From Coriobacteriaceae bacterium (lineage in GTDB: Bacteria; Actinomycetota; Coriobacteriia; Coriobacteriales; Atopobiaceae): 53,104 bases of DNA. The notes beneath the pieces were generated by a model. It was not told the DNA's origin and did not search any database. It saw only the letters and a list, made by a program, of their open reading frames with translations. The stretch is taken from positions 1 through 53,104 of the forward strand of contig SFGZ01000012.1 of the NCBI GenBank assembly GCA_004557505.1. Reading direction: 5' to 3'. Shown here one piece after another: positions 16,545 to 25,825 of this stretch; the first letter of the stretch is position 1, and the number at the start of each line of letters is the position of its first letter. The position numbers and the translations under genes were made by a program.

Positions 16545-17471
16545 TTAAAGTCCGGTGCCAGAGAGGTTGTTCAGCGTGTCCGTGAGACCCTTCGCCCCGG
16601 TCTCGCCCGAGGACGAGGGCGTGGTGGATGTGGCGGGCGAGGAAGGCGCGGCGCTCGACGAGGAGGACTCGAGCGCAGCGATGCGCTGGGTGGCGTAGGA
16701 CTTCGCGCCGTACTCGTCGTTTGGGTCGCTGTCGATGGCGGCCTGGTAGGAGGCCTTCGCGGCGTCCGCGTTGCCGGAGTACTCCTGGATCATGCCGAGG
16801 TTTGCCCAGGCGGGGGCATAGGTGGGCGAGTTCTGCGTGAGCGTCTCGAGGTCGGACTGCGCCTCGCTCGTCTCGCCCTCATAGAGCTTGCAGAGCGCGA
16901 TGTCCACCCGCACGGCATCGGAATCCTTGAGGCCGAGGTAGCGCTCGTAGTAGCCGATGGCCTTCTCGAGGAGATCGTTGCCGTGGGCCACGTCGTCCTC
17001 CGCGGAGGATGCCGCGCGGACCGAGGCGCCCCAGCGCATGTAGTTGCGGCCAAGGTTGAGGAGGGTCGCGAGGTTGGTGCCGTCCGAAGCGAGCTTTGAC
17101 TCGAGCTCCGAGACGGTGCCTTGGTACTTGGCGTCAACGGCAGCCACGCCGGTTGTCGGGCTTGCCTCGGCCGAGCTGGCATCCGATGAGTTCGAGCTGG
17201 AATCGGAGCCCGAGCCGCCATCCGAGCTGGCGTCCTGAGAGTTGCCCTGCTCGGCCTGCTGACTGTTGGAGAAGGCCGTGGAGAGCGTGGGCATCATGAG
17301 CGAGACGACCATGAGCACGGCGAAGATGATGATGACGACCTTGGCGGGTGTGGAGAGGGCGTTCGCGGACGAGCCCTTCCCCCTCCTGGGAGTGGCGGCG
17401 TTGCCCTTGGCAGAGGGTCCGCTTGCCGAGGCGCCCTTCCTGGTTGCATTGTTGCCTGGCTTCTTCGACAT
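16545..17471 (-). CDS. Membrane-anchored TPR-repeat protein
   Basis: 308 aa. A basic Ser/Ala/Gly-rich cytoplasmic N-terminus (SKKPGNNATRKG) precedes one membrane helix (about 43-63, VVIIIFAVLMVVSLMMPTL). A Ser/Asp-rich linker follows, then TPR-like helices (LLNLGRNYMRWG; YAPAWANLGMIQEYSGNADAAKASYQAAIDSDPND), and a Ser/Pro tail. TPRs mediate protein contacts on the outer face of the membrane; the partner is unknown. I chose ATG 17471 for GGAGGG upstream; the longer ORF to 17585 lacks a ribosome site. It is the first gene of a run continuing into the STAS, Tat and topoisomerase genes. Confidence 0.85.
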   Translation of the reverse strand: MSKKPGNNATRKGASASGPSAKGNAATPRRGKGSSANALSTPAKVVIIIFAVLMVVSLMMPTLSTAFSNSQQAEQGNSQDASSDGGSGSDSSSNSSDASSAEASPTTGVAAVDAKYQGTVSELESKLASDGTNLATLLNLGRNYMRWGASVRAASSAEDDVAHGNDLLEKAIGYYERYLGLKDSDAVRVDIALCKLYEGETSEAQSDLETLTQNSPTYAPAWANLGMIQEYSGNADAAKASYQAAIDSDPNDEYGAKSYATQRIAALESSSSSAAPSSPATSTTPSSSGETGAKGLTDTLNNLSGTGL

Positions 17472-17731
17472 GCTCGAACGATCCCTCCGTGTCCGTATGC
17501 GCCCGGCAGGCCCAAAAGCAGGCCCCGCCTCTCGCACCGGCGCCGCCGGCGGCGCCACTGTCTGTGACTCTTCAATGTATGCCACACGGGGCCCGCGCTC
17601 GCGGGTGATGTGTGCGCCTCCCGATTCTACAGAACTCTGCGAATCCGTTGGCGTGAGCCGAACGCCAGTCCCATGTTAGTCATCGGCCTCCCGAACGAAA
17701 AATACATTCTGGAGGCCGTTGCCATACAAGT

Positions 17732-17760
17732 ATTATATGTCCGCCCTACTCCGTCTGGCC
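17732..17760 (-). promoter_or_regulatory. Candidate promoter of the TPR-STAS-Tat-topoisomerase run
   Basis: A perfect TATAAT -10 element lies on the minus strand (17737-17732), about 260 bp upstream of the TPR start. The -35 position has only a weak match. A GGCCTCC/GGAGGCC hairpin follows at 17685-17717 and could be the terminator of the upstream aminotransferase. Confidence 0.4.
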
Positions 17761-19044
17761 CCCGCGCTCGGCCTTGGCGAGGCGCGCCGAGACGAGCTTC
17801 ACGGCAACCACAAAGACGTCGAGCGCGGCACCGAGGTCCTCGAGCGACGGGTAGGTGGGCGCGATGCGGATGTTGGTGTCCTCGGGATCGCGCCCGTAGG
17901 GCCAGGTGGCACCGGCGGGCGTGAGCTTCACGCCCAGCTCCGACGCCAGGCCGACGATGGCCTTCGCGGAACCCTTGGGGCCGTCAAACGAGACAAAGTA
18001 GCCGCCGTGGGGATTGCTCCAAGTGGCGCAGTCAAGCCCGTCGAGGCCGGCATGGAGCTTCTCCTGCACCAGCTCGAAGCGTGGGCGCACTATCTGGGCG
18101 TGCCTCTCCATGTGGGCCCTGATACCGTCGAGGTCCTTGAGGAAGCGCACGTGCGCGAGCTGCGAGACCTTCTCGGGCGAGACGCGCATCACCGAGAAGG
18201 CGGCGCGGATCTCGGCCATGTCGGCCGAGCTGGCGGTGACAAACGCGATGCCCGAGCTGGGGAACGTGACCTTTGCCGTGGAGCCGAACTCGTAGACCAT
18301 GTCCGACTTGCCGGCCTCGGCCAGGGCGTCGAAGATGTCGAGCAGCCGGTCGCCCTCGCCCTCGAAGGTGTGTACCACGTAGGCGTTGTCCCAGAAGATG
18401 CGGAAGTCGGGCGCGGCGGGCGTAAGCGCGGCGAACTTGCGGACCACGGCGTCGGAGTACGTGATGCCGGTGGGGTTGGCGTACTTGGGGACGCACCAGA
18501 TGCCCTTGACCGCGGGGTCGCTCTCGACCAGGCGCTTCACCATGGCCATGTCGGGACCGTCCTCGAGCATGGGAACGGGGATGTTCTCGATGCCGTAGTG
18601 GGCCGTCACCTTGAAGTGGCGGTCGTAGCCGGGGGCGGGGCAGAGGAACTTGACCTTGCCCTGCTGGCTCCAGGGCTTGTTGCCGCCGATGCCGTGGGTA
18701 TAGGCGTTGCAGACGAGGTCGTGCATCAGGTTGAGGCTCGAGGAGCCGTTCACGATCACGTTCTTGGGATCGACACCCAGGATCTGCGCGGCAAAGGCGC
18801 GCGCGGAGGGAAGGCCGTCAGGGCCGCCGTAGTTGTCGACGGCCACGCCCTGATCGTCCATCTCGGCAGAAGAGTCGAGGACGTCGAGCATGGGGTGAGA
18901 GAGCGCGGTCTGCTCGGGGCCGGGCTTGCCTCTCGCCATGTCCAGCTTGAGGCCCAGGGAGCGAAGGTGCTCGGCCTCGGCCTCAAGACGCGCGATCTCC
19001 TGTGCGAGTTCCTGGTCTGACATGAGCTCATATGCGGTGGGCAT
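17746..19044 (-). CDS. Class Ic aspartate-type aminotransferase (PLP-dependent)
   Basis: 432 aa. It belongs to the fold-type I aminotransferases of subgroup Ic (Asp_aminotransf type), marked by GLKLDMARGKPGPEQTALSHPML near the N-terminus. PLP contacts are visible: Asn190 in KYANPTG, Asp219/Tyr222 in FWDNAYVVH, and the Schiff-base lysine Lys258 in FGSTAKVTFPSSG. It probably transfers amino groups between aspartate or a similar amino acid and 2-oxoglutarate; substrate choice is not certain. ATG 19044 has GGAGG 6 bases upstream; the frame is open further upstream to 19251. Divergent from the small gene at 19193. Confidence 0.9.
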   Translation of the reverse strand: MPTAYELMSDQELAQEIARLEAEAEHLRSLGLKLDMARGKPGPEQTALSHPMLDVLDSSAEMDDQGVAVDNYGGPDGLPSARAFAAQILGVDPKNVIVNGSSSLNLMHDLVCNAYTHGIGGNKPWSQQGKVKFLCPAPGYDRHFKVTAHYGIENIPVPMLEDGPDMAMVKRLVESDPAVKGIWCVPKYANPTGITYSDAVVRKFAALTPAAPDFRIFWDNAYVVHTFEGEGDRLLDIFDALAEAGKSDMVYEFGSTAKVTFPSSGIAFVTASSADMAEIRAAFSVMRVSPEKVSQLAHVRFLKDLDGIRAHMERHAQIVRPRFELVQEKLHAGLDGLDCATWSNPHGGYFVSFDGPKGSAKAIVGLASELGVKLTPAGATWPYGRDPEDTNIRIAPTYPSLEDLGAALDVFVVAVKLVSARLAKAERGGQTE

Positions 19045-19192
19045 GGGCCCCTCCTCGTGACGGCTGCATGGACGGATGCGATTGTCGCTATGCCTGGAAC
19101 GCGCTCCAGGCCGCTGCCGCACGGCCGTATCCGGGCGCGTGGCGAAAAAGAAGTATAGCGCGACGCCCTGTAGGGGTGATGCAGCTGATACC

Positions 19193-19507
19193 ATGGGTTT
19201 CATGATAAGAAACACAGACAGCCACGAGCACCGCACGGCCCGCAGCGTCACGCACGGGGGGCTGCGTGCGCCGGAGTACGGCGAGCTACAGCAGCTGGTG
19301 AACGAGCTCTACTACCACGACATGTCCGGGACGGTCACCAAGCTCGACGTGCTCTCACGCGCCGAGATCGACGACCTGTGCGACGACCTCATGGAGGTCG
19401 TCGACCTCCTCCCTGCGGGAAGATACAAGCGCGGCCGGCTGTGCGACCAGCTCAACAGCATCGTGACGGCCCACGGCTGGGGCAACGTCTACGGAACCGT
19501 GGAGTGA
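19193..19507 (+). CDS. Conserved-looking hypothetical protein
   Basis: 104 aa, acidic, no signal or membrane segment. It contains YGELQQLVNELYYHDMSG, LSRAEIDDLCDDLMEVVDLLPAG and RYKRGRLCDQLNSIVTAHGWG. I do not recognise the family. The predicted all-helical, charged sequence is typical of a small cytosolic protein. The start is ATG 19193 or 19202; a weak AGGGGTG lies upstream. It is divergent to the aminotransferase and convergent with a glutaredoxin; a strong two-way hairpin closes both transcripts. Confidence 0.7.
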   Translation: MGFMIRNTDSHEHRTARSVTHGGLRAPEYGELQQLVNELYYHDMSGTVTKLDVLSRAEIDDLCDDLMEVVDLLPAGRYKRGRLCDQLNSIVTAHGWGNVYGTVE

Positions 19508-19531
19508 GGCAGGGGGCTTCCCCCGCCTCAC
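19504..19531. terminator. Bidirectional terminator hairpin (TGAGGC/GCCTCA type)
   Basis: GTGAGGCAGGGGG at 19504-19516 pairs with CCCCCGCCTCAC at 19520-19531, with a 3-nt loop. It lies between convergent genes and overlaps the stop of the plus-strand gene. Confidence 0.75.
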
Positions 19532-19538
19532 TTCGGCG

Positions 19539-19856
19539 CTAGAACGAGCAACCGCCGCCAACGGTACACGAGCCGCCCGCCGAGGTGGCTCCGCCCCTCC
19601 CGCCAGCGGATGTCACCGAGAACTCCTTGCCCAGGTAGGCGATGATGTCGTCCGACTCGTACATCGCCTTGCCGCCGATGAACAGGCACGGCACCTGGCG
19701 CTTGCCGCCCACCTCGACCAGGCGCTCGCGGTCCGCGTCGGACTCGTCGATGTTGTGCAGCGGAAGCTCGATGCCGTTGGCGTCCATGAAGGCCAGCACC
19801 TTGTGGCAGTAGGGGCAGCCGCTCTTGATGTAGAGCTCGAGGTTCTTCTCAGCCAT
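19539..19856 (-). CDS. Glutaredoxin-family protein with a Cys-bearing tail
   Basis: 105 aa. A thioredoxin fold with the dithiol active site CPYC (Cys14-Cys17), the cis-proline region KRQVPCLFIGG, and the YESDDIIAYLGKEF helix. The C-terminus adds a Gly/Ser/Thr-rich tail ending SCTVGGGCSF, with two more cysteines not found in ordinary glutaredoxins. The ribosome site AAGGAGAG is next to the ATG. It could act as a general thiol-disulfide reductant; since the reductase next to ahpC is broken, a link to peroxiredoxin reduction is possible but unproven. Confidence 0.9.
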   Translation of the reverse strand: MAEKNLELYIKSGCPYCHKVLAFMDANGIELPLHNIDESDADRERLVEVGGKRQVPCLFIGGKAMYESDDIIAYLGKEFSVTSAGGRGGATSAGGSCTVGGGCSF

Positions 19857-20322
19857 GACTCTCCTTCCAGAGTGATGTCTCTTGTGGCTCTGACCTGCGT
19901 GTACCCGTAAGGCCCGCGCCCGGCAGATATGATATGGAACGAGAGGCAAATCTCCACAGGCCCCATGGTGCCGCGCTTGCCGGGGACCGCCGCCGCCTCG
20001 CGCCCCGGCCGCCGGGCCCATCGCGGCAGGCGTCGATGCCCGGCGCATCCCCCGCGCCTCCGGTTGGCAGCAGTTTTTGTTAAAACCCTTATATGTCATA
20101 GCCACAGGCACAAATCGCTGGCCTGGTATTTATCAATAATTGAACCGTTTGATACTTGGGGGCACCCCGAAAAACCGTAGCCCAACCGCAAATCCGTGCC
20201 ACCGGCCCGCTACCGGGGCGTCGGCTCTGCACGCACGTGCCGCAGAAGCGCGCATTCATGCCCCAGGATGGCTCCGGGGGCACGGCTGGGAGCGCGGCCG
20301 CGCCTCCGGTCGCGCAAGAAAA
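19857..20322. other. Intergenic region upstream of the glutaredoxin gene
   Basis: About 470 bp without a supported gene. A TATCAT-like -10 near 19935 on the minus strand may serve the glutaredoxin gene. An AT-rich patch occurs at 20070-20155. No tRNA or riboswitch structure was recognised. ORFs crossing it lack ribosome sites. Confidence 0.45.
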
Positions 20323-20354
20323 CGCCCCCCGGCGCCACCAGACGCCGGGGGGCG
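20315..20354 (-). terminator. Rho-independent terminator of aspS
   Basis: A 12-bp perfect stem, CGCCCCCCGGCG (20323-20334) with its complement (20343-20354), and an 8-nt loop. On the minus strand it is followed by TTTTCTT. It lies just past the aspS stop. Confidence 0.9.
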
Positions 20355-20376
20355 AGCCCAAGCCGAGAAACACGTC

Positions 20377-22143
20377 TTACAGGAGCCTCAGCGAGACCTC
20401 CTTGAGCTGCGCCCCCGTGACCTCGGAGGGCGCCGCGCTCATGAGGTCGGAGCCGCTCGCCGTCTTGGGGAACGCCATGACCTCGCGGATGTTGTCGGCG
20501 CCCGCAAGCAGCATGCACACGCGGTCGAGGCCCAGGGCAAAGCCGCCCATGGGAGGCGCGCCAAACTCGAGGGCGTTCATGAGGAAGCCAAACTGCGCCT
20601 GGGCGCGCTCCGGCGTGAAGCCCAGCTTCTCGAGGATCTTCTCCTGCAGCCTGGCGTCGTGGATACGCATGCCGCCGCCGCCGGCCTCGTAGCCGTCCAT
20701 GACAAAGTCCATGGTGTGCGAACCCATGGCCAAGGGGTCGGTGTCGAGGAGGTCGAGCTGATCCTCGTTTGGCTGGGTGAAGGGCTGGTGCTCGGAGTCC
20801 AGGCACTTGCGGTCCTCGTCCCAGTGGAAGAGTGGAAAGTTCACGACCCACAGGAAGTCATGCCCCTCGCGCGGCACATCCAGCTCGTTGGCCATATGGC
20901 TGCGCATGCCGCCCAGGATCTCGTCGGCGTGCAGGCGGTCGGCCACGGCGAACATCACGAGGTCGCCGGGCTCGACGCCCATCTCGGCGCGAAGCGCGGC
21001 CATCTCCTCATCCGAGAAGAACTTGACGATGGGGCTGGTCACCGAGCCGTCCTCGCGGAAGGCGATGTAGGCCAGGCCCTTGGCGCCAAACTCGGCGGCG
21101 ACGTCAGCCAGGCGGTCGATGCGCGCGCGGGGCCACGCACCGGCGCGCTTGGCGTTGATCGCCTTGACGAACTGCCCCTCGGTGGCCGCCGCGCTCGCGA
21201 AGAGCTTGAACTTGGATGCCGAGAAGATCGACGTCACGTCGTGGAGCTCCATGCCATAGCGGGTGTCGGGCTTGTCGGTGCCGTAGGTGTCCATGGCATC
21301 CCAGTACTGGATGCGGCGAAGCGGCAGCTCGATGTGTACGCCCATCCTGTCGAACGCCTCGGCGAACACGCGCTCGAGCGCACCCATCACGTCGTCCTGG
21401 GTGACGAAGCTCATCTCGACGTCCACCTGGGTGAACTCGGGCTGGCGGTCCTTGCGCAGGTCCTCGTCGCGGAAGCACTTTGCCACCTGGTAGTAGCGCT
21501 CGACGCCGCCCACCATGAGAAGCTCCTTCAGGAGCTGCGGGGACTGAGGCAGCGCGTAGAAGTGGCCCGGCTGCATGCGGCTGGGCACCAGGAAGTCGCG
21601 GGCGCCCTCGGGGGTGGACTTAAAGAGCGAGGGCGTCTCGACCTCGAGGAAGTCGCTGCCGTGGAAGGCCTCGCGCAGGGCGAAGGTGAAGTCGCTGCGA
21701 AGCTTGAGGTTGGAGATCATCCTGGGGCGGCGCAGGTCGAGGTAGCGGTAGCGCAGGCGCACGTCCTCGGCGGTGTCCACGTGGTCCTCTATCTGGAACG
21801 GGGGCGTCTTGGACGTGTTGAGCACCGCGATATTGGTCACGTAGACCTCGATGGAGCCCGTGGCCAGCTTGTCGTTGTTCTGGCCCTCGGGGCGCTCGCG
21901 CACGGTGCCGCTCACCATGATTGGCCACTCGGATCGGATGGTCTCCGCCTCATGGAAGGTCGCCTCGTCGCAGACCTCGGGGTCGAACTCCAACTGGGTG
22001 ACGCCCGCGCGGTCGCGGAGGTCGACGAAGATCAGGCCGCCGTGGTCGCGACGGTGCCAGACCCATCCGGTGAGCGTGACCTCCTCGCCGATGTTCGTCT
22101 CGCGCAGCTCGCCGCAGGTGTGCGTATGCATGCTGTAGGACAT
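20377..22143 (-). CDS. aspS: Aspartyl-tRNA synthetase
   Basis: 588 aa, bacterial-type length. It charges tRNA-Asp in the cytosol. The N-terminal OB-fold anticodon domain is GWVWHRRDHGGLIFVDLRDRAG. Class II motifs follow: motif 2 as CFRDEDLRKDRQPEFTQVD, and motif 3 as GLDRVCMLLAGADNIREVMAFPK. The bacterial GAD insertion lies between. ATG 22143 with GAGAGGAACCAC upstream starts the conserved MSYSMHTHTCGEL; the frame is open upstream but without a ribosome site. A single gene with its own terminator; hisS, a frequent neighbour in other bacteria, is not here. Confidence 0.97.
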   Translation of the reverse strand: MSYSMHTHTCGELRETNIGEEVTLTGWVWHRRDHGGLIFVDLRDRAGVTQLEFDPEVCDEATFHEAETIRSEWPIMVSGTVRERPEGQNNDKLATGSIEVYVTNIAVLNTSKTPPFQIEDHVDTAEDVRLRYRYLDLRRPRMISNLKLRSDFTFALREAFHGSDFLEVETPSLFKSTPEGARDFLVPSRMQPGHFYALPQSPQLLKELLMVGGVERYYQVAKCFRDEDLRKDRQPEFTQVDVEMSFVTQDDVMGALERVFAEAFDRMGVHIELPLRRIQYWDAMDTYGTDKPDTRYGMELHDVTSIFSASKFKLFASAAATEGQFVKAINAKRAGAWPRARIDRLADVAAEFGAKGLAYIAFREDGSVTSPIVKFFSDEEMAALRAEMGVEPGDLVMFAVADRLHADEILGGMRSHMANELDVPREGHDFLWVVNFPLFHWDEDRKCLDSEHQPFTQPNEDQLDLLDTDPLAMGSHTMDFVMDGYEAGGGGMRIHDARLQEKILEKLGFTPERAQAQFGFLMNALEFGAPPMGGFALGLDRVCMLLAGADNIREVMAFPKTASGSDLMSAAPSEVTGAQLKEVSLRLL

Positions 22144-22402
22144 GTGGTTCCTCTCGCCTCTTCCGCCCCGTGCCGTGCGGGCGGACCAACAGATGACGGC
22201 GCGCCGACGTAGACCGCGGCGGCGCGCGCAACTGGCCATGGTAAACCAAACGAGGGCGACGGCCCGCCAGCATGCGGGGACGGCAACCACACCTTAACGG
22301 AAAGCCCGCATCGCGGGGCGGCGCGCGGGTTGGCGCGGGCATTCCGGCAAGGATGGGCGGCCCTCGCCCGCATCGGGGGCGGCGCGCGCCGACGCCGCAG
22401 CC

Positions 22403-23893
22403 CTACAGCGTCACGAGAAGCTCGCTCCTCTCGCGGTTATAGGCGCTGCCCAGGACGTCCGTGCAGAGCTCCTGCACCCAGTCAGGCGTCACCGAGGGAA
22501 ACTTGCTCGTCGCGGCGAGCTCGGCTGTGTAGTCCGCGAGGAAGTAGGTGGTCTCGTCGGCGGGGTTGATGTGGGTGACCAGCGGTTTCATGCCATAGGA
22601 CGCCACGCGGCACGCACCCGTGGCGTCGCGCTCCAGAGTCACGCGGGCCATGCCGCCAACCATGTTCTGCGGGGCGGCCATGCCGCTCACGAAGTTGCCC
22701 ACCGACCAGTAGCAGACCATCGTGTGCCCGCCCTCGCCGGTCATGGTCTCGACTGGCCCCATCACGTGCGGGTGATTGCCCAGCACCACGTCGACGCCAC
22801 ACTCGAGGAAGAGGTCTGCCCAGCGCTTCTGCCCTTCGTCGGGGCCGATGACGTTCTCGGTGCCCCAGTGCGGGCACACGACCACCATGTCCGCCTCCTC
22901 GTGGGCGCGGCGACAGTCCTCGCGCACGCGCGCCTCGTCCAGCACGGCAACGGCACCCCTGGGATCCCCGTAACCGTTGAGGCCATAGGTGTAGTTGAGC
23001 ACGGCCACGCGAAAGCCGTCCTTCTCGTACACGTAGATGTCGTTTGTGGGCGCTGGGTCCTCGGCCTGGGGGTCTGTACACCCGACAACTGCCACTTCGG
23101 GATGGGCGGTGCGCCAGAACTCCAGCTCGGAGTGGATGCCGTCGTAGCCCATGTCCATGGTGTGGTTGGTGGCGCGCAGCACCACGTCAAACCCTGCCTC
23201 GGCCTCGGCGTCGCCCACCTCCTGCGGCCCGTTGAAGACGGGGTACCCCGCAAGGCCCATGCCCGTGCCGCCCAGGATGGTCTCCTGGTCGACAAGGGCC
23301 AGGTCGCAGGCGGACACCTCGTCGCTCACGTTGGCAAAGAGGTGCGAGAAGTCATAGGAGCCGTCCGCCCTGCGACCAGAGTTGTAGACCGAGGGGTGGA
23401 GAAGGACGTCGCCCACCATGCAGATGTCGATGGTCGTGGGCGCGGCGGCCACGCCGCCCCCCGTGGCGGCATCGCCCGCGGCCGCCTCGGCGGCAGCCGG
23501 CCCCTCGGGGCCAGGGACGCCCCTGCTCCAGGCCGGGGTTCTCACGACCCAGGCCCCGTAGGCAAAGCCGCAGACAATCGCTATGCCCGCAAGGACAGCC
23601 AGCGCGAGGCGCAGCCCCCGGTGCCTGCTGGCGCTGCCAGCGGAGCGGTCGACGTAGTCGTAGCTGGCCTGGCGAGAGGGACGTCGGTACACCGGCAGCG
23701 GCGCCACGGCAAGCGGCGGCGTCGCCGCGCCCGGGGCCGGGGCGGCGTCGGGCAACGGGGCGGACGCCGCCTCGGGGGCAGACCCCTGCGCGGGCACCGG
23801 CCCCGAAGCGGGCGCGGGTCCCTGCGCGGGGCCCTCGTGCCCTTCGCGGGCCGCGCGGCCCTCGTCGTGCGTGGGCTTCTCGGACACATCCAT
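22403..23893 (-). CDS. CapA-family protein (metallophosphatase-like), membrane-anchored
   Basis: 496 aa. An N-terminal ~90-residue Pro/Ala/Glu-rich cytoplasmic part precedes one membrane helix (about 94-117). The extracellular CapA/PGA_cap domain has DICMVGDVLLH, FDVVLRATNHTMDMGYDG, VVVCPHWGTEN and DVVLGNHPHVMGPVE, the metal-binding motifs of the family. CapA proteins are tied to poly-gamma-glutamate or other surface polymer synthesis, but no capB or capC is adjacent, so the substrate is open. ATG 23893 has a close AGGAG (2-nt gap), which is short; the frame is open to 23974. It faces the divergent HAD phosphatase gene. Confidence 0.88.
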   Translation of the reverse strand: MDVSEKPTHDEGRAAREGHEGPAQGPAPASGPVPAQGSAPEAASAPLPDAAPAPGAATPPLAVAPLPVYRRPSRQASYDYVDRSAGSASRHRGLRLALAVLAGIAIVCGFAYGAWVVRTPAWSRGVPGPEGPAAAEAAAGDAATGGGVAAAPTTIDICMVGDVLLHPSVYNSGRRADGSYDFSHLFANVSDEVSACDLALVDQETILGGTGMGLAGYPVFNGPQEVGDAEAEAGFDVVLRATNHTMDMGYDGIHSELEFWRTAHPEVAVVGCTDPQAEDPAPTNDIYVYEKDGFRVAVLNYTYGLNGYGDPRGAVAVLDEARVREDCRRAHEEADMVVVCPHWGTENVIGPDEGQKRWADLFLECGVDVVLGNHPHVMGPVETMTGEGGHTMVCYWSVGNFVSGMAAPQNMVGGMARVTLERDATGACRVASYGMKPLVTHINPADETTYFLADYTAELAATSKFPSVTPDWVQELCTDVLGSAYNRERSELLVTL

Positions 23894-24106
23894 CACTCCT
23901 CGGCGGCGGGTACGCCTCAGTCCATGCGCGCAAGCGGGCGGGCGCGGCTGGGATTTGCGTGGCGTCGTGGCCAAGGCGAGGCGTGCGCGCGCGTTTGCGT
24001 GTACGCTCGTCTGGCTAGACGACGTTCATGATACGCAAGTGCGTCCGCGCCACGTGGCCACACGGGCAACGGCTCTGCCAGCGGGGCGCGGTAGGAGTGA
24101 TGTGGG

Positions 24107-24757
24107 ATGCCATACCAGACCGCGATATTCGACCTTGACGGGACGCTCCTCAACACGCTGGACGACCTCCATCGCGCCGTCAACCACGCGCTTGCCGCGC
24201 TTGGCCTGCCCAGGCGCGGCCTTGCCGAGGTGCGCCTCTTCACCGGCAACGGCATCAGGCGCCTCATCGACCTCTCGGTGCCAGAGGGCGCCTCCCAGGA
24301 CGTCGCCGACAGGGTCTTTGCCAAGTTCAAGGCCTACTACGACAAGCACAAGCTCGACGCCACGCGCCCCTACACCGGCATGCCCGAGGTCATAGGCGAC
24401 CTCCGCGGCGCCGGCGTGGCCTGCGCCGTCGTCTCCAACAAGGCCGACTCCGCCGTGCAGGGCATCATCGACCACTTCTACCCCGACACGTTCGACTGCG
24501 TGATGGGAGAGCGCGCGGGGGTCAGGCGCAAGCCCCACCGCGACATGATCGACGTGGTCCTCCGCGAGCTGGGGAGAAGCGCGGACGGCATGGTCTACGT
24601 GGGCGACTCCGAGGTCGACGTCGAGACGGCCAGGAACTGCGGGTGTCCCTGCCTGTCCTGCTCGTGGGGGTTCCGCGACAGGTCGTGGCTCGTGGAGCAC
24701 GGCGCGACCACCATCGTGGACACGCCCGCCCAGCTCGAGGCCAAGATCCTCGCGTAG
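24107..24757 (+). CDS. HAD-family hydrolase, phosphoglycolate-phosphatase-like
   Basis: 216 aa. HAD motif I is FDLDGTLLNT (nucleophile Asp9, acid Asp11), motif II VVSNKA, motif III lysine in RRKPHRD, and motif IV VYVGDSEVDVETA. The cap domain is the small helical type (Gph/PgmB-like). It dephosphorylates a small phosphorylated metabolite such as phosphoglycolate; the true substrate cannot be read from the sequence. A single gene, convergent with the glycosyltransferase pair. Confidence 0.88.
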   Translation: MPYQTAIFDLDGTLLNTLDDLHRAVNHALAALGLPRRGLAEVRLFTGNGIRRLIDLSVPEGASQDVADRVFAKFKAYYDKHKLDATRPYTGMPEVIGDLRGAGVACAVVSNKADSAVQGIIDHFYPDTFDCVMGERAGVRRKPHRDMIDVVLRELGRSADGMVYVGDSEVDVETARNCGCPCLSCSWGFRDRSWLVEHGATTIVDTPAQLEAKILA

Positions 24758-24811
24758 CGCCCGCGCACGGGGGCGCGATTCGGGCCCGCCCATGGCCCGC
24801 GCGCGGGTCGG

Positions 24812-25825
24812 CTACGGACGATGGTGCGCAAGGTAGTACGTAAGCGTAAGCATGCGACGGACGGCGGGCGACATCCCCTTGGGGTCAAGCGTCGCCTTAA
24901 GAAGCATGGTCCGGGTGGACGGGAGCACGTCAAGCGAAGCCAGGTACCCCTCGTCCCAGCGCGAGAGGAGCACCGGCCGCAGCGCCGCGGCAACCCGCTG
25001 ATAGCAGCCGCTGTCCTGGCGTATTCCCTCGCGCATCACGTACTCCATGATGAACTCGACGAGGTTCGCGTCGTCTGTGCCCAGAAAACCCCCGCGCTCC
25101 CAGTCCGCGAGGATGTGGTCGATGATGGTCACGTGCTCGAGCAGCTTGGCCTCGACGTCCGCGTTCATGCCCGCCATGAGCGAGCCCTCGCGCACCACGC
25201 GATACTCGTAGAGCCTCTCGGAGGAGAGGGCCACGCGAGAGGCGCGCGGATACGCCGCAAAGGCAAAGATCTGGTCCTCGCCAAAGCGCACGCCCTCGTC
25301 AAAGCGCAGGCCGCTCTCGGCGAGAAACTCGCGCCGCAGGGCCATGCGCCACGCAAAGGGCCGCGACGACTCGTAAAACATGAGCTCTGAGCTATAGCCA
25401 TCAAAGACGGCGTCGCGGGGCGAGAGCACGCGGGCAATCCAGGGGCTGCGCACGTCAGGCGGGCAGAGCGTGGCACCAAAGGTGAGTACGTCGGCGTGGG
25501 TCTGGTCCAGAAGGCGCACGATCTCGGCGCAAGCGTTGGGATGAAAGCGGTCGTCGGAATCGAGAAAGCACACGTATTCGGTAGTGGCAGCGTCGATGCC
25601 AGCGTTTCTCGCCGAGGAAAGCCCGCCGTTGGGCTTGCTGAGCACCCGCACGCGGGGGTCGCGCTCCTCCCACCTGGCGAGCACCGCGCGTGAGCCGTCG
25701 GTCGAGCCGTCGTTCACGCAGATGATGTCGATGTCCGAAAACGACTGGTCCTCAAGCGATCCCAGGCTCGCGTCCAGGTACCTCTCGACGTTGTAGACGG
25801 GCACCACAACAGAGAGCCTGCTCAC
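24812..25825 (-). CDS. Family 2 glycosyltransferase
   Basis: 337 aa. The GT-A domain starts at once: LSVVVPVYNVERYLDASLGSL, then IICVNDGSTDGS and VCFLDSDDRFHPN, with the DxD-type SDD metal site. A ~150-residue helical C-terminal part follows. GT2 enzymes add sugars from nucleotide donors to surface polysaccharide or teichoic-acid-like polymers; donor and acceptor are unknown. Its GTG start overlaps the stop of the upstream glycosyltransferase (GTGA), so the two are translationally coupled. Confidence 0.92.
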   Translation of the reverse strand: MSRLSVVVPVYNVERYLDASLGSLEDQSFSDIDIICVNDGSTDGSRAVLARWEERDPRVRVLSKPNGGLSSARNAGIDAATTEYVCFLDSDDRFHPNACAEIVRLLDQTHADVLTFGATLCPPDVRSPWIARVLSPRDAVFDGYSSELMFYESSRPFAWRMALRREFLAESGLRFDEGVRFGEDQIFAFAAYPRASRVALSSERLYEYRVVREGSLMAGMNADVEAKLLEHVTIIDHILADWERGGFLGTDDANLVEFIMEYVMREGIRQDSGCYQRVAAALRPVLLSRWDEGYLASLDVLPSTRTMLLKATLDPKGMSPAVRRMLTLTYYLAHHRP

